From Bacillota bacterium (lineage in GTDB: Bacteria > Bacillota > Bacilli > Alicyclobacillales > SLC66): a stretch of DNA of 61,291 bases. Made by a program: the position numbers and the translations under genes. The first letter of the stretch is position 1, and each line of letters opens with the position of its first letter. Positions 7,885-17,486 of the stretch are shown here, one piece after another. The notes beneath the pieces are model-generated. The model was not told the origin of the DNA and did not search any database. It worked only from the letters and a program-made list of their open reading frames with translations. The DNA is taken from the NCBI GenBank assembly GCA_021805735.1, contig JAJZEE010000005.1:1-61291 (forward strand), in the 5' to 3' direction.

Positions 7885-8427
7885 ATGAATTCGGACCGGC
7901 TTGAGAGACCGGAACCCATTTCGTGCGTAGCCCGTCCTTTTTCGCTCGCCCGTGACGGAGAACGCGTGGAACGATACCATACAGAACTCATCTTGCTGCA
8001 GAATGAACTGTGGAGAAAACTGGCATCTCTACCGTATGATCCGCAAGAAACGAGACGTATGTTAAAGGGGCGTCAGGAAAGCGCGAATTTCGTGCGCCAA
8101 TTGTCTTCCATGATGTCGCGCGGGGAAGGTCATGTACTGATGCTGGACACCCCTGGCGGCGACCCGGTTGGGTACGCGTTTGTTACTGAGGCGTTTGACC
8201 CGCTCAGTTTTGAGCGCACAGGGATCATCGGGGAAATGTACGTGGAAGAGACGCTAAGAGGGCGAGGCGCTGGTACGCAGGCGTTGCAGGCAGCGGAGCG
8301 ATGGCTGGCCGGACGGGGTATCCGCACGTACCAGATATTTGTCACCAAGACAAACGTAGAAGCGGTTGATCTGTACCAGAAAAACGGGTACGGCATTGTG
8401 GACTACCGGATGGTCAAGCGCACATGA
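7885..8427 (+). CDS. GNAT-family N-acetyltransferase
   Basis: The 180-aa product contains the GNAT core: GHVLMLDTPGGDPVGYAFV (strands 2-3), GEMYVEETLRGRGAGTQAL with the acetyl-CoA loop (R/Q)GxGxG variant RGRGAGT, and a C-terminal NVEAVDLYQKNGY typical of the family. The substrate is unknown. A longer frame opens at 7777, but ATG 7885 has GGAG at 8-base spacing and removes a very basic, unconserved N-terminus, so I start there. Confidence 0.85.
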   Translation: MNSDRLERPEPISCVARPFSLARDGERVERYHTELILLQNELWRKLASLPYDPQETRRMLKGRQESANFVRQLSSMMSRGEGHVLMLDTPGGDPVGYAFVTEAFDPLSFERTGIIGEMYVEETLRGRGAGTQALQAAERWLAGRGIRTYQIFVTKTNVEAVDLYQKNGYGIVDYRMVKRT

Positions 8428-8562
8428 CAGGCAGCTGTGAACCCTCGCCGACTGGACGCGCTGGTGACGCCTGACCCTGATCGGACTGCCGCGGCAAGTC
8501 CAGTTGCTTTCGCCATGGCGAGGTTCAGTATGATACTATGAAGGGGAGAGGAGGCGCGCAAT

Positions 8563-9264
8563 GTGGACAAAGTCTATCCCTCGGCGTCTGCGGCTGTCAA
8601 GGACATAAAATCAGGCGATTCGTTGCTGGTGGGCGGTTTTGGGCTGGTCGGCATCCCGGAACATCTCATCGCCGCACTGCAGGAAAGCGGTGTCAGAGAT
8701 CTCGTCTGTATCAGCAACAATTGTGGTGTCGATGATTTTGGGCTTGGGTTGCTTCTGCAAAACCACCAGATTAAAAAAATGGTGTCCTCGTATGTCGGTG
8801 AGAATAAGACGTTCGAGCGCCAGTTCCTGAACGGCGAACTGGAAGTGGAACTGGTTCCGCAAGGAACGCTCGCAGAGCGGATTCGCGCTGGCGGCGCTGG
8901 AATCGGCGGTTTTTACACGCCTGCCGGCGTAGGCACGCCGATTGCGCAGGGAAGAGAAACCAGGGTTATAAGTGGACGCGAGTATCTGTTCGAATATCCG
9001 ATCGTGGCTGACTTTGCGCTGATCAAGGGCTGGAAGGCGGATCGCCTCGGCAATGTCATTTACCGGGAAACGGCGCAGAACTTTAACCCAATGATGGCCG
9101 CTGCTGGGCGCGTCACGATTGTTGAGGTCGAAGAACTGGTTGACGTCGGCGAACTCGGTCCAGCGCAAATTCATACCCCGAGCATTTACGTGCAGCGGAT
9201 TGTGGTGGGAGACCATTACGAGAAGCGCATTGAGAGGCGCACCGTGAGCGCCAGGAGAGACTGA
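8563..9264 (+). CDS. scoA: 3-oxoacid CoA-transferase subunit A
   Basis: A 233-residue family I CoA-transferase alpha subunit. It shows the opening [20 protein letters not shown] and the later [13 protein letters not shown] glycine-rich segment. With the beta subunit it would move CoA between succinyl-CoA (or acetyl-CoA) and 3-oxoacids in ketone-body or short-chain fatty-acid metabolism. GTG 8563 follows GAGAGGAGG. The ATG at 8561 is out of frame. Subunit B follows after 50 bases, so the two form an operon. Confidence 0.92.
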   Translation: MDKVYPSASAAVKDIKSGDSLLVGGFGLVGIPEHLIAALQESGVRDLVCISNNCGVDDFGLGLLLQNHQIKKMVSSYVGENKTFERQFLNGELEVELVPQGTLAERIRAGGAGIGGFYTPAGVGTPIAQGRETRVISGREYLFEYPIVADFALIKGWKADRLGNVIYRETAQNFNPMMAAAGRVTIVEVEELVDVGELGPAQIHTPSIYVQRIVVGDHYEKRIERRTVSARRD

Positions 9265-9314
9265 CTCGGGTATACGGTGAGGACTAGCCTTTGTAAAAAA
9301 GGAGTTGACGTGTC

Positions 9315-9971
9315 GTGGCGTTATCTCGTGAACAGATCGTGAAGCGTGCGGCCAGGGAAATCCCTCCGGGCTCATACGTTAATCTGGGTATTGGCATGCC
9401 TACGCTGGTGGCCAACTACATAGCAACCGACGCCGACGTGGTCCTGCATTCCGAAAATGGACTGCTTGGCATAGGACCGTATCCGGTCGAAGCCGAACTG
9501 GATCCCGATCTCATCAACGCAGGGAAAGAGACGGTGACTGCGGTGCCGGGAGCCGCGTATTTCTCCAGCGCTGAATCGTTCGGAATGATCCGCGGCGGAC
9601 ACATTGACGTCGCCATCCTCGGCGCCATGGAAGTGTCGGAGAAGGGCGATCTCGCCAACTGGATGATCCCTGGAAAGATGGTCAAAGGCATGGGTGGCGC
9701 CATGGACCTCGTACACGGGGCCAAACGCCTGATTGTGACGATGGAACATATGAGCAAAGCGGGAGACCCGAAAATCTTGAGAGAATGCACACTTCCGCTC
9801 ACCGGAAAGTCTGTGGTCGATCGAATCATCACGGATTTGGCTGTTCTCGACGTGACCAAAGACGGCCTTGTGCTGCGGGAAATCGCCCCTGGCCACGGTG
9901 TCGACGAATTGCGATCATGTACTGGCGCGCCGTTGATCGTTGCGGATGACCTGACGGAGATCGCTGTTTGA
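9315..9971 (+). CDS. scoB: 3-oxoacid CoA-transferase subunit B
   Basis: The 218-aa beta subunit carries the catalytic glutamate in the SENG motif ([14 protein letters not shown], about residue 50), which forms the glutamyl-CoA intermediate. Other family signs are [16 protein letters not shown] and [15 protein letters not shown] 9315 has GGAG 10 bases upstream. Exact substrate use (succinyl-CoA versus acetyl-CoA/butyrate) cannot be settled from sequence. Its stop lies 7 bases from the convergent gene's stop, with no room for a terminator of its own. Confidence 0.92.
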   Translation: MALSREQIVKRAAREIPPGSYVNLGIGMPTLVANYIATDADVVLHSENGLLGIGPYPVEAELDPDLINAGKETVTAVPGAAYFSSAESFGMIRGGHIDVAILGAMEVSEKGDLANWMIPGKMVKGMGGAMDLVHGAKRLIVTMEHMSKAGDPKILRECTLPLTGKSVVDRIITDLAVLDVTKDGLVLREIAPGHGVDELRSCTGAPLIVADDLTEIAV

Positions 9972-9978
9972 GGATGGG

Positions 9979-10623
9979 TCACAAGACCAGTTGGCCCTTG
10001 GCCGCGCGTTCTACGACCTGAACGGGCAACGAGATCACAAGATCTCTTGACGCTGGATCGTATCCAACCAGTCGATAGGCGCCAAACGTTCTTTCGATAT
10101 AGAGCGCGTCCCTTTGATCATTCACGTGGACTCCATACTGCGTGCCGTCACTGGCAATCGCGGTTAGCAAGAGCGTTTTGGGAACGGGAACGTGGTCCAC
10201 GGTGCCCGTCACATCGCTGAGCGTGAAATAGCCATGATTGACACTGGGTCGTCCGTAAATATCGATGGCTATTTGCAACGGAAATTGCGAGAAGGGTTTC
10301 GCGAGCAAATGAACGTGCACATCCTCGCCGCTCATCGCGAGGTTGACTTTTTGCGTCGAGCGCCAGGCAAGAAATTTTTCGAGTGGAAAGTACAGTTCGA
10401 CACGGTTTCCAGGAGCGGTTGCGTCTGGGGCCATCGCAAAAGAGGCGCTGTGCGCCGCCTGATCGCGCATATAGGTGAACGCGCCCGCCGCGAGACCGAC
10501 GAGAAGCGCGGCGGTCGCGAGGATTCCGGCAGCAAAGCCAATACCAAAGTACAGACGCGGACGCCGTCTGGAGTCCATGTTCTCGCGATGGGGCAAAGTC
10601 CGGGAAGGCGACGATTCGTTCAC
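9979..10623 (-). CDS. Membrane-anchored hypothetical protein
   Basis: About 214 residues with one N-terminal transmembrane helix (near residues 25-48, [20 protein letters not shown]) and a predicted extracytoplasmic remainder rich in beta-type stretches. A likely start is GTG 10623, which sits at usual distance from TGAGG; GTG 10632 overlaps that site. I recognise no family. It is divergent from the pseudouridine synthase gene, with 56 bases between the starts. Confidence 0.7.
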   Translation of the reverse strand: MNESSPSRTLPHRENMDSRRRPRLYFGIGFAAGILATAALLVGLAAGAFTYMRDQAAHSASFAMAPDATAPGNRVELYFPLEKFLAWRSTQKVNLAMSGEDVHVHLLAKPFSQFPLQIAIDIYGRPSVNHGYFTLSDVTGTVDHVPVPKTLLLTAIASDGTQYGVHVNDQRDALYIERTFGAYRLVGYDPASRDLVISLPVQVVERAAKGQLVL

Positions 10624-10679
10624 GACAAACACCTCATTCCGTCGGTGGCTGGCAACTCACAGTGGTGCACAGGGTCGCA

Positions 10680-11702
10680 ATGCGCGGCTATTTGTACAAG
10701 TATACACACGAGTTGACGCGACATGACCGCAAGGCGGTGCTAATTGTGCTTTATTTTGATCGCGTGATCAGCCAAGAGGAAGACGGGGTCATGGTCAAAG
10801 CCTTACTGGGCTCGCTCGCGCTCAGCAAACGACTGCGGCGCACGCTGTGCGCACAAGGACAAATCTGTGTCAATGGCGCGCCAGCGTATCTGACAGGCCG
10901 CGTGCGCGTCGGAGATCGGGTCACCGTCGAGGCCCCGGTGGAACTTGGCTCATCCATCGAACCGGAACCAATCCCGCTGCATGTGGTGTTAGAGGACGAG
11001 CATTTGCTTGTCGTGGACAAGCAAGCGGGGCTGATCGTTCATCCCACCGCTCACGAACGTCGGGGCACCCTGGCGTCTGCAGTGATGAACCACATGCGGG
11101 AGCGGGGCGAAAGCTATCCATTTAGGCCCGTACACCGTTTGGATCGGGCAACCTCTGGGCTGCTCCTCATCGCGAAGCACAAACTGGCGCACGAGAGACT
11201 GTCCAGATCGCTGAAGAAGCGCGCCATTTCCCGACAGTATACGGCGTTTGCAAGCGGTGCGTTGGCGGGGCGGGCAGAGCGGACGATCGACGCCGCCATC
11301 GGTCTGCTTCCAGGAACCTGCATCAAGCGGGCGGTTTATCCGTACGGCAAATCGGCAATCACTCACTTGCGGGTGGAGCGCGTGTATGAAGCGGCGGGTG
11401 CAATGAAACTGCTGGTTCGACTTGAGACCGGCAGAACCCATCAGATTCGCGTCCATTTGGCCCACATCGGCCATCCTATCCTCGGCGACAGTCTGTACGG
11501 TTCTCCGGAGATGAATGAGAAATTCAGCATCGCTTTCCCGGATGGGCGCTCACGCCATGCCCTGCACGCGCATCAACTGGAGTTTGATCACCCTGTCACG
11601 AATCAGACGATGACTCTCTACGCCCCGCTTCCCCCCGAACTGCAGCGACTCGCCGCCGCGTTGTCGGAGGGAGTAGACTGGCAGAGCAGGGCGATCCAGT
11701 GA
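10680..11702 (+). CDS. RluA-family 23S rRNA/tRNA pseudouridine synthase
   Basis: About 340 residues: an N-terminal S4-like RNA-binding region (about 45-85, [19 protein letters not shown]) followed by the RluA catalytic domain. The catalytic aspartate is in [12 protein letters not shown] (about residue 158), followed by [12 protein letters not shown] and the [11 protein letters not shown] motif. It would isomerise uridine in rRNA or tRNA; which site (RluD-, RluC- or YhcT-like) is not clear. ATG 10680 is chosen so that the full S4 region is kept; its ribosome-binding site is weak. Confidence 0.9.
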   Translation: MRGYLYKYTHELTRHDRKAVLIVLYFDRVISQEEDGVMVKALLGSLALSKRLRRTLCAQGQICVNGAPAYLTGRVRVGDRVTVEAPVELGSSIEPEPIPLHVVLEDEHLLVVDKQAGLIVHPTAHERRGTLASAVMNHMRERGESYPFRPVHRLDRATSGLLLIAKHKLAHERLSRSLKKRAISRQYTAFASGALAGRAERTIDAAIGLLPGTCIKRAVYPYGKSAITHLRVERVYEAAGAMKLLVRLETGRTHQIRVHLAHIGHPILGDSLYGSPEMNEKFSIAFPDGRSRHALHAHQLEFDHPVTNQTMTLYAPLPPELQRLAAALSEGVDWQSRAIQ

Positions 11703-11777
11703 CCCGTCTCATGTTACATGACACCAAACAAACTCGGCTCCGCAATGTGTATCTGCGGATATTGGAGGTCAGTGTTC

Positions 11778-12845
11778 TTGTTCAATGCAAAAGAACTGCT
11801 CATTGGACTGACCGAGGCGACAGGCAGTCCCGGCGACGAATCAACACCTGCGGCCCTGCTCAGAGAAGCGGTGAACGGTCTGGCAGACACGATCGAGACT
11901 GATTCGATCGGCAACACGTTCCTGTACTGCGCCGGCGAAGGAAATACGCCGCGTCCTCGCGTCATGATAACCGCTCATACCGATGAAATATCGCTGATGG
12001 TGGCGCGCATAGACAAGGGCGGATTTCTGCGCGTCGCAGAAGTGGGCGGTTTCGATCCGCGTACGCTGCTTGGGCAAGAAGTGATCGTGCACGCCAAGCG
12101 CAAGCTGCTTGGCGTAGTCGGGTCAAAACCGCCCCATTTGACTTCGCTGGCGGAGCGCAACAAGAGTGTGCCGCTGCAAGAACTGTTTATCGATTTGGCG
12201 ATGCCGGAAGAATCCGTACGCGAGTTGGTGAACATCGGTGACTTCATCACCATCTCCAGACGTACGATGGAGCTTTCAGGCGGAAGGCTCGCCGGCAAGG
12301 CGATGGACAATCGGGCAGGTGTTACAACCCTGGCGCTCTGCCTGAGCGAACTCCGAAAGCTCCGATTTGCAGCTGATGTGTACGCCGTTGGCACCGTTCA
12401 GGAAGAAATCGGGTGCAAAGGGGCGCAGACGGCCGCCTTTCGATTGCTGCCGGATCTTGCGGTGGCGATTGATGTATGCCATGGGGAAACACCTGGCGTG
12501 GCGTCTGATCTGGTGCAAAAACTGGGGGGCGGACCGGTCGTTTCTTTCGGACCGCGCATTCATCCAAAGCTGTTCAAGAGACTCACAGACGTGGCCAGAG
12601 ACGCCAATATTCCCGTCCAGATCGAAGTGACGCAGGGCCCTACATGGACAGATGCAGACCCGATACAGATTGTGCAGGCGGGCATTCCGACGGCGCTTAT
12701 TTCGATTCCACTGCGTTATATGCACACTTCTGTGGAAACCTTGGCGTTTGAAGACGTGCGACACGCAGGCCTGCTGCTTGCCCGTTTTATCGCCAGCCTG
12801 GACATGGCATACGTGGAGGGGCTCACATGTTACTTAAAAGATTGA
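11778..12845 (+). CDS. M42 family metallopeptidase (first of three)
   Basis: About 355 residues of the M42 glutamyl/leucyl aminopeptidase family (PepA-like TET peptidases), which trim short peptides in the cytoplasm using two metal ions. Visible ligands: AHTDE (first His/Asp), MDNR (bridging Asp), the general base and ligand pair in VQEEIG, and the final His in RYMHTS. I prefer TTG 11778 because GGAGG at 11764 is 9 bases away; GTG 11772 would be only 3 bases from it. It overlaps the next paralogue by 19 bases. Confidence 0.88.
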   Translation: MFNAKELLIGLTEATGSPGDESTPAALLREAVNGLADTIETDSIGNTFLYCAGEGNTPRPRVMITAHTDEISLMVARIDKGGFLRVAEVGGFDPRTLLGQEVIVHAKRKLLGVVGSKPPHLTSLAERNKSVPLQELFIDLAMPEESVRELVNIGDFITISRRTMELSGGRLAGKAMDNRAGVTTLALCLSELRKLRFAADVYAVGTVQEEIGCKGAQTAAFRLLPDLAVAIDVCHGETPGVASDLVQKLGGGPVVSFGPRIHPKLFKRLTDVARDANIPVQIEVTQGPTWTDADPIQIVQAGIPTALISIPLRYMHTSVETLAFEDVRHAGLLLARFIASLDMAYVEGLTCYLKD

Positions 12846-13852
12846 CAGAAGCTTCCGGACCGTCAGGATTCGAAGACGAAGTGCGCCAGATCATTTACGA
12901 TGAGGTCAGGGGTGTTGCTGACCGCGTCTATACTGACGCGCTCGGCACACTGATTGCAGAGACGAACATGGGCGCCCGGGAACCCAAAGTGTTGCTCACC
13001 GCGCACATGGACGAAGTCAGCTTAATGATTGTCGCCATCGAGGAACAGGGACTGCTGCGCTTTCGGCCCAACGGCGGCGTCGATCCGAGGATTCTCGTGG
13101 CAAAGCCGGTGCGAGTTGGCGCAGAACGCCTGGTTGGGGTCATCGGGTCCAGGGCTGTCCATCTGCAAAAACCGGAGGAACGGGAACAGCCGCACAGTCT
13201 TGAACAGTTGTTTATCGATATTGGCGCCAGTTCTCGCATGGAAGCGGAGAAATACGTCCAACCAGGCGATTTTGCCGTCTTTGCCACCGAATATGAAGAG
13301 ATTGGCGAGCGCCGCGCCAAAGCGAAGTCGTTCGATGATCGAGTGGGCTGCGCCGTGCTGATTGAGACCATGAAGAAGAGATTTGAACTTCCTGTTATTT
13401 ATGCGTTTACCGTTCAGGAGGAAACTGGACTGCGTGGAGCGGGTCCGGTCGCCTATCGAACGGAACCCGATATTGCCATTGCCATTGAGGGCACCGTGTG
13501 TTTTGACGTGGTGGAGACGCCTTCACATGGGCAATCGACGATTCAGGGCGGGGGACCCGCCGTGTCTGTTGTGGACGCGCGAACGATCGCGCACACGGCG
13601 TTTCGTGAGCATATTGTGCGCGTCGGCGAGGAACAGGGAATCCCGGTGCAACTGCGCCGGACTGTCGGCGGAGCGAACGATGTCGGCGCCATCCATCTGA
13701 CGGGATCCGGCATCGTGAGCGCAGCTATCAGCGTACCCACGAGGTACATCCATGCGCCAGCCCAGATCATCAGCCTGGACGACTACGAGAATACCATCAG
13801 GCTGCTCGAAGCTGTCCTTAGAAGCATAGAACAGGGAGGTTTTTCCGTCTGA
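12827..13852 (+). CDS. M42 family metallopeptidase (second of three)
   Basis: 341 residues, beginning MLLKRLTEASGPSGFEDEV, the classic M42 opening. Metal-site motifs are intact: AHMDE, SFDDR, VQEET and RYIHAP. The position usually occupied by Asp in the A(I)D ligand segment reads AIEGT, with Glu, a tolerated acidic swap. The ribosome-binding site GGAGGGG lies within the end of the preceding gene, and it shares one base with the following start (TGATG), so the three are translated together. Confidence 0.9.
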   Translation: MLLKRLTEASGPSGFEDEVRQIIYDEVRGVADRVYTDALGTLIAETNMGAREPKVLLTAHMDEVSLMIVAIEEQGLLRFRPNGGVDPRILVAKPVRVGAERLVGVIGSRAVHLQKPEEREQPHSLEQLFIDIGASSRMEAEKYVQPGDFAVFATEYEEIGERRAKAKSFDDRVGCAVLIETMKKRFELPVIYAFTVQEETGLRGAGPVAYRTEPDIAIAIEGTVCFDVVETPSHGQSTIQGGGPAVSVVDARTIAHTAFREHIVRVGEEQGIPVQLRRTVGGANDVGAIHLTGSGIVSAAISVPTRYIHAPAQIISLDDYENTIRLLEAVLRSIEQGGFSV

Positions 13853-14850
13853 TGAAAGAATTGATCCGGCAACTGACGATCCCATCTGGTCCTTCCGGTT
13901 ATGAGGCGCCCGTAAAGGAAGTTATACACACATTGGTTCAGCCGTACGTCGACGAAGTGTACGATGACGCGCTCGGCAATTTATACGCCGTCAAACGGGG
14001 AGCGTCTGGCCCTGCGGCCAAGACCATCCTGCTTGCGGCGCACATGGACGAGCCTGCGCTCAGCGTCATCGACATCGACGATCAAGGCTTTTTGCGAGTG
14101 GCGCCGTTAGGACCGCTGCGGGCGTCAACACTCGGGGGCGCCCGGGTCATATTTGCGCGAACGGGAAGGCGGGGCATCGTGGGCGCTGAGCATGGCGTCG
14201 CGCAAAAGGATCTCGACTTTTCCCATCTGTTCGTCGATATTGGAGCCATTTCTTTGGATGACGCCAGGGAACATGTCCGCATAGGAGATGCGGCTACTTT
14301 TGCGTACGGATTCGATGAAGTGGGCGCGGACCTCATCGTCGGTCACGCCCTTGACAATCGCGTAGGGTGCGCAGTACTCGTGGAAGCGCTGAAACGGACT
14401 CATAGCGGCTACACCATTGCCGCTGTGTTTTCCGCCCAACAGGAAGTGGGTTCTCGGGGAGCGCGGGTGGCTGGCCAGCGCATTCACCCCGATGCGGCGC
14501 TCGTGCTTGATGTCAGTCCTGTCGGGGACACTCCGAAAAGCGAGCGTCTTGCGCTCACACTTGGGGGAGGACCGGGCATCAAGGCGCTCGACGCAACCAT
14601 GGTCGTAGCCCCAAAGGTACGGGACATGATCGTCGACGCGGCCCGGTTGGCGGATGTGCCCTATCAGATTGAGGTGTCGCCGCGCACAGCCAGTGACGCG
14701 GGCGCGCTCTTTCTTAGCCGTGAGGGAATCCCCACGGGTGGCATTGTCGTTCCCGCGCGTTACGTGGGCACGCCTTCGCAGATGGTGCATCTGCGCGACG
14801 TCGAACAGACGGTCACACTGTTGACGGCTTATCTCGGCCAATTGCAGTAG
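13852..14850 (+). CDS. M42 peptidase paralogue, probably inactive (third of three)
   Basis: 332 residues with the M42 fold signature (MKELIRQLTIPSGPSGYE, AHMDE, ALDNR). Two catalytic positions differ from the two upstream paralogues. The general-base Glu of the EE pair is Gln (AQQEVG, Gln197-Glu198), and the last metal-binding His in the RYxHxP motif is Gly (RYVGTP, Gly306). The protein should fold and could co-assemble with the others, but is unlikely to hydrolyse peptides by the usual mechanism. It is co-translated with the second paralogue. Confidence 0.88.
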   Translation: MKELIRQLTIPSGPSGYEAPVKEVIHTLVQPYVDEVYDDALGNLYAVKRGASGPAAKTILLAAHMDEPALSVIDIDDQGFLRVAPLGPLRASTLGGARVIFARTGRRGIVGAEHGVAQKDLDFSHLFVDIGAISLDDAREHVRIGDAATFAYGFDEVGADLIVGHALDNRVGCAVLVEALKRTHSGYTIAAVFSAQQEVGSRGARVAGQRIHPDAALVLDVSPVGDTPKSERLALTLGGGPGIKALDATMVVAPKVRDMIVDAARLADVPYQIEVSPRTASDAGALFLSREGIPTGGIVVPARYVGTPSQMVHLRDVEQTVTLLTAYLGQLQ

Positions 14851-14910
14851 CGCGCTTGATCCGTCGACACAGCAACCACCTTCCGGGTTTATCTCTGGAG
14901 ATGTGGTTTG

Positions 14911-14919
14911 TAGTATAAT
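14911..14919 (+). promoter_or_regulatory. Likely -10 element of the aroC-aroB operon
   Basis: A perfect TATAAT (14914-14919) lies 27 bases before the aroC ATG, inside the 96-base gap after the M42 genes. No good TTGACA-like -35 is visible at 17 bases, so this is a partial match only. Confidence 0.45.
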
Positions 14920-14946
14920 GTGACAAATTGCGTAGGGAGGGCACTC

Positions 14947-16119
14947 ATGTTACGGTACCTGACAGCCGGGGAATCGCACGGACCGGCGCTCACGGCGATC
15001 ATTGAAGGATTGCCGGCGCAACTCCCCATCGATATCGCGCAAGTCAATCATCAGCTCTGGAGACGGCAACAGGGATTCGGACGCGGCTATCGCATGAAAA
15101 TTGAGTCGGATACTGCGGAGATCCTCTCGGGTATGCGGTTTGGTTCGACGTTGGGATCGCCGCTGGCCTTTACGATCGCCAATCGCGACTACAAGAACTG
15201 GATCACGCGCATGTCGCCGACGGGTGACCGCCCAGAAGACGTCGCGCCAGTCACGAAGCCGCGCCCTGGCCACGCCGACCTGCCGGCCGCGTTCAAATAC
15301 GACTTTAGCGACATGCGCGACGCGCTCGAACGCGCCAGCGCCCGCAACACCGCGACCATTGTGGCGGTGGGCGCGATCGCCAGGCAACTGCTGGCGCAAT
15401 TTGACATCGACCTCTGCGCCCACATTGTGCAGATCGGCGAACAAGCCGCGTCGAGAGACACGCTTGCTGGGTTGAGTCTGACGGAAATCGCTGAACGCTC
15501 TGAAGAGTCGCCTGTGCGAACCGCCGATCCAGAGGCTGAAGCACGGATGCTGGCCGCCATCGAGGAAGCCAGGGAGCAGGGCAACACACTCGGCGGGATC
15601 TTTGAAATCGTGGTCTCCGGCGTACCCGTGGGTCTGGGAAGCTACGCGATGCCGGACAGGCGGCTTGACGGCCTGCTCGCCGGTATGCTGATGAGCGTTC
15701 AGGCGATCAAGGGTGTGGAGATTGGCCTTGGCTTTGCCGCCGCTAAAATGCGCGGCAGCACAGTGCATGACGCGATCTATCACGACCCGGCAAAGGGATT
15801 TTATCGCACGACAAACGGCGCTGGAGGCATCGAGGGCGGTATCTCAAACGGCGAACCGATCGTCGTGCGGGCTGCCATGAAACCCATTCCGACTCTGTAC
15901 AAGCCGCTCCCGAGCGTCGATATTCACACGAAAGAGACGTATCTGGCAGCTATCGAGCGCTCCGATGCGTGCGCAGCGCCGGCTGCGGCCGTAGTCGGCG
16001 AGAACGCGGTGGCGTGGGTGATCGCACAGGCCTTTCTGGACAAATTTGGCGGAGATTCACTCTCTGAGGTGCGCAGAAACTATGAATCTTATAGGGAACG
16101 GGTGAGGGAACGGTCATGA
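14947..16119 (+). CDS. aroC: Chorismate synthase
   Basis: A 390-residue enzyme converting 5-enolpyruvylshikimate-3-phosphate to chorismate with reduced FMN, the last common step to aromatic amino acids. Signatures: MLRYLTAGESHGPALTAI at the start, RPGHADLPAAFKY, and SARNTATIVAVGAIA. The name aroF is used in B. subtilis. ATG 14947 has AGGGAGGG upstream and gives the standard N-terminus; an in-frame GTG at 14920 would add 9 unneeded residues. It overlaps aroB by four bases (ATGA). Confidence 0.97.
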   Translation: MLRYLTAGESHGPALTAIIEGLPAQLPIDIAQVNHQLWRRQQGFGRGYRMKIESDTAEILSGMRFGSTLGSPLAFTIANRDYKNWITRMSPTGDRPEDVAPVTKPRPGHADLPAAFKYDFSDMRDALERASARNTATIVAVGAIARQLLAQFDIDLCAHIVQIGEQAASRDTLAGLSLTEIAERSEESPVRTADPEAEARMLAAIEEAREQGNTLGGIFEIVVSGVPVGLGSYAMPDRRLDGLLAGMLMSVQAIKGVEIGLGFAAAKMRGSTVHDAIYHDPAKGFYRTTNGAGGIEGGISNGEPIVVRAAMKPIPTLYKPLPSVDIHTKETYLAAIERSDACAAPAAAVVGENAVAWVIAQAFLDKFGGDSLSEVRRNYESYRERVRERS

Positions 16120-17447
16120 CAGACGAAGCGGAAATCACAAGGATGGAGCGTTCGACCCCCCGAATCATCGGCGTTGACGACCCGGACGGCGATGCGGCAG
16201 GCATGAACGGTTGGGCGGAGAACGGCGACGGTTCGGCGGAGGATGCGAATGGCCGTGCAGAGAGCGCGGGTCGTCATGAGGAAAACGGGAATGGCCATGC
16301 AGAAGGTCCGGACGATCAGGCGAAGGATGCTTTCTCGCGCCTTCACGTGCATCACGTGCACAGACTGCGCGTGAAGGCGTCTGCGGGCGATTATGACGTG
16401 GTCATTGGATCGCAATTGCTGGCGGCCGCTGATCGTTTTTTCGAAGCTGTCGCCCCGGCGGACGCGGCGGTGCTCATCATCTTTGACGAGGCGCTCGCAA
16501 CCGCGGGATATCCACAGACCTTACGGACGGCTCTCAGCCTACGTTTCTCTTCGGTTCACGCTGTCTCCCTGCCTACTGGAGAGGCGTCCAAGTCTCTCCA
16601 GCAGGCGGAACGGTTATATGCAGAATGTCTGGCTGCGGGTCTGGACCGCAAGTCTGTGATTGTGGCGCTTGGCGGCGGCGTGGTAGGGGATGTGGCCGGT
16701 TTTGTCGCGGCCACTTTCATGAGGGGGATTCGTTTCGTTCAGGTTCCCACGACGCTGCTCGCTCACGACGCAAGCATAGGCGGTAAAGTCGCGATCAACT
16801 TGCCGCAGGGCAAAAACCTGGTCGGCGCGTTTCATCCGCCGCGACTGGTGCTCTACGATGTGGAGACATTGCGGACACTTCCACCGGCAGAACGATCGAG
16901 CGGATTGGCGGAAGCCATCAAACACGGAATCATTCGCGATCCCGGTTTATTTGCGTTCATCTCCGCGCATGCCGAAGCGTTGCTTGAGGGAGATCCTTCG
17001 CTGACCGCCGAACTGCTCGCGCGGTCGTGTCAGGTCAAAGCGGACATCGTCAGCCTCGATGAACGGGAATCGGGGCTGCGCGCCATCCTCAATCTTGGAC
17101 ACACGGTGGGACACGCCGTGGAGGCCCTCGCTTATGGCGCCTACACGCACGGGGCAGCCGTCGCCATGGGCATGGTGTGTGAGGCGCGTATTGCAGTGCG
17201 CTTGGGGCTCGCGCAACCGGACCTCGTGTCAACCATCCAGCAGATCCTTGCACGCGTCGGTTTGCCCAACGAATTGCCTGACAGTCTGAAAAACGCCGCG
17301 GCCATCGATGAACTGATTGCGCACATGCGCCTCGACAAGAAGGCGATCGCGCGCAGTCTTCCCTTCGTTTTGCCTGATGCTCTCGGCTCCGTCCGCTTTA
17401 TGCCCGCCGTCTCTGAAGAGATTGTTACAGCAGCGCTGGCGGATTAG
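16116..17447 (+). CDS. aroB: 3-dehydroquinate synthase with an acidic N-terminal extension
   Basis: The second enzyme of the shikimate pathway converts DAHP to 3-dehydroquinate using NAD and a metal ion. The core (from about residue 80) has GGGVVGDVAGFVAATFMRG, HDASIGGKVAINLPQGKN and LNLGHTVGHAVE with zinc ligands. The protein is 443 residues, about 80 more than typical bacterial AroB. The extra N-terminus (about 1-78) is low-complexity, rich in Asp, Glu, Gly, Asn, Ala and His, with imperfect repeats such as ENGDGSAEDANG and ENGNGHAEG. The only start coupled to aroC is the ATG at 16116, so the extension looks translated. Confidence 0.95.
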   Translation: MTDEAEITRMERSTPRIIGVDDPDGDAAGMNGWAENGDGSAEDANGRAESAGRHEENGNGHAEGPDDQAKDAFSRLHVHHVHRLRVKASAGDYDVVIGSQLLAAADRFFEAVAPADAAVLIIFDEALATAGYPQTLRTALSLRFSSVHAVSLPTGEASKSLQQAERLYAECLAAGLDRKSVIVALGGGVVGDVAGFVAATFMRGIRFVQVPTTLLAHDASIGGKVAINLPQGKNLVGAFHPPRLVLYDVETLRTLPPAERSSGLAEAIKHGIIRDPGLFAFISAHAEALLEGDPSLTAELLARSCQVKADIVSLDERESGLRAILNLGHTVGHAVEALAYGAYTHGAAVAMGMVCEARIAVRLGLAQPDLVSTIQQILARVGLPNELPDSLKNAAAIDELIAHMRLDKKAIARSLPFVLPDALGSVRFMPAVSEEIVTAALAD

Positions 17448-17486
17448 GAGTTCGCGATGGCTTTGCCAAAGGGAGGTTCTAATTAA

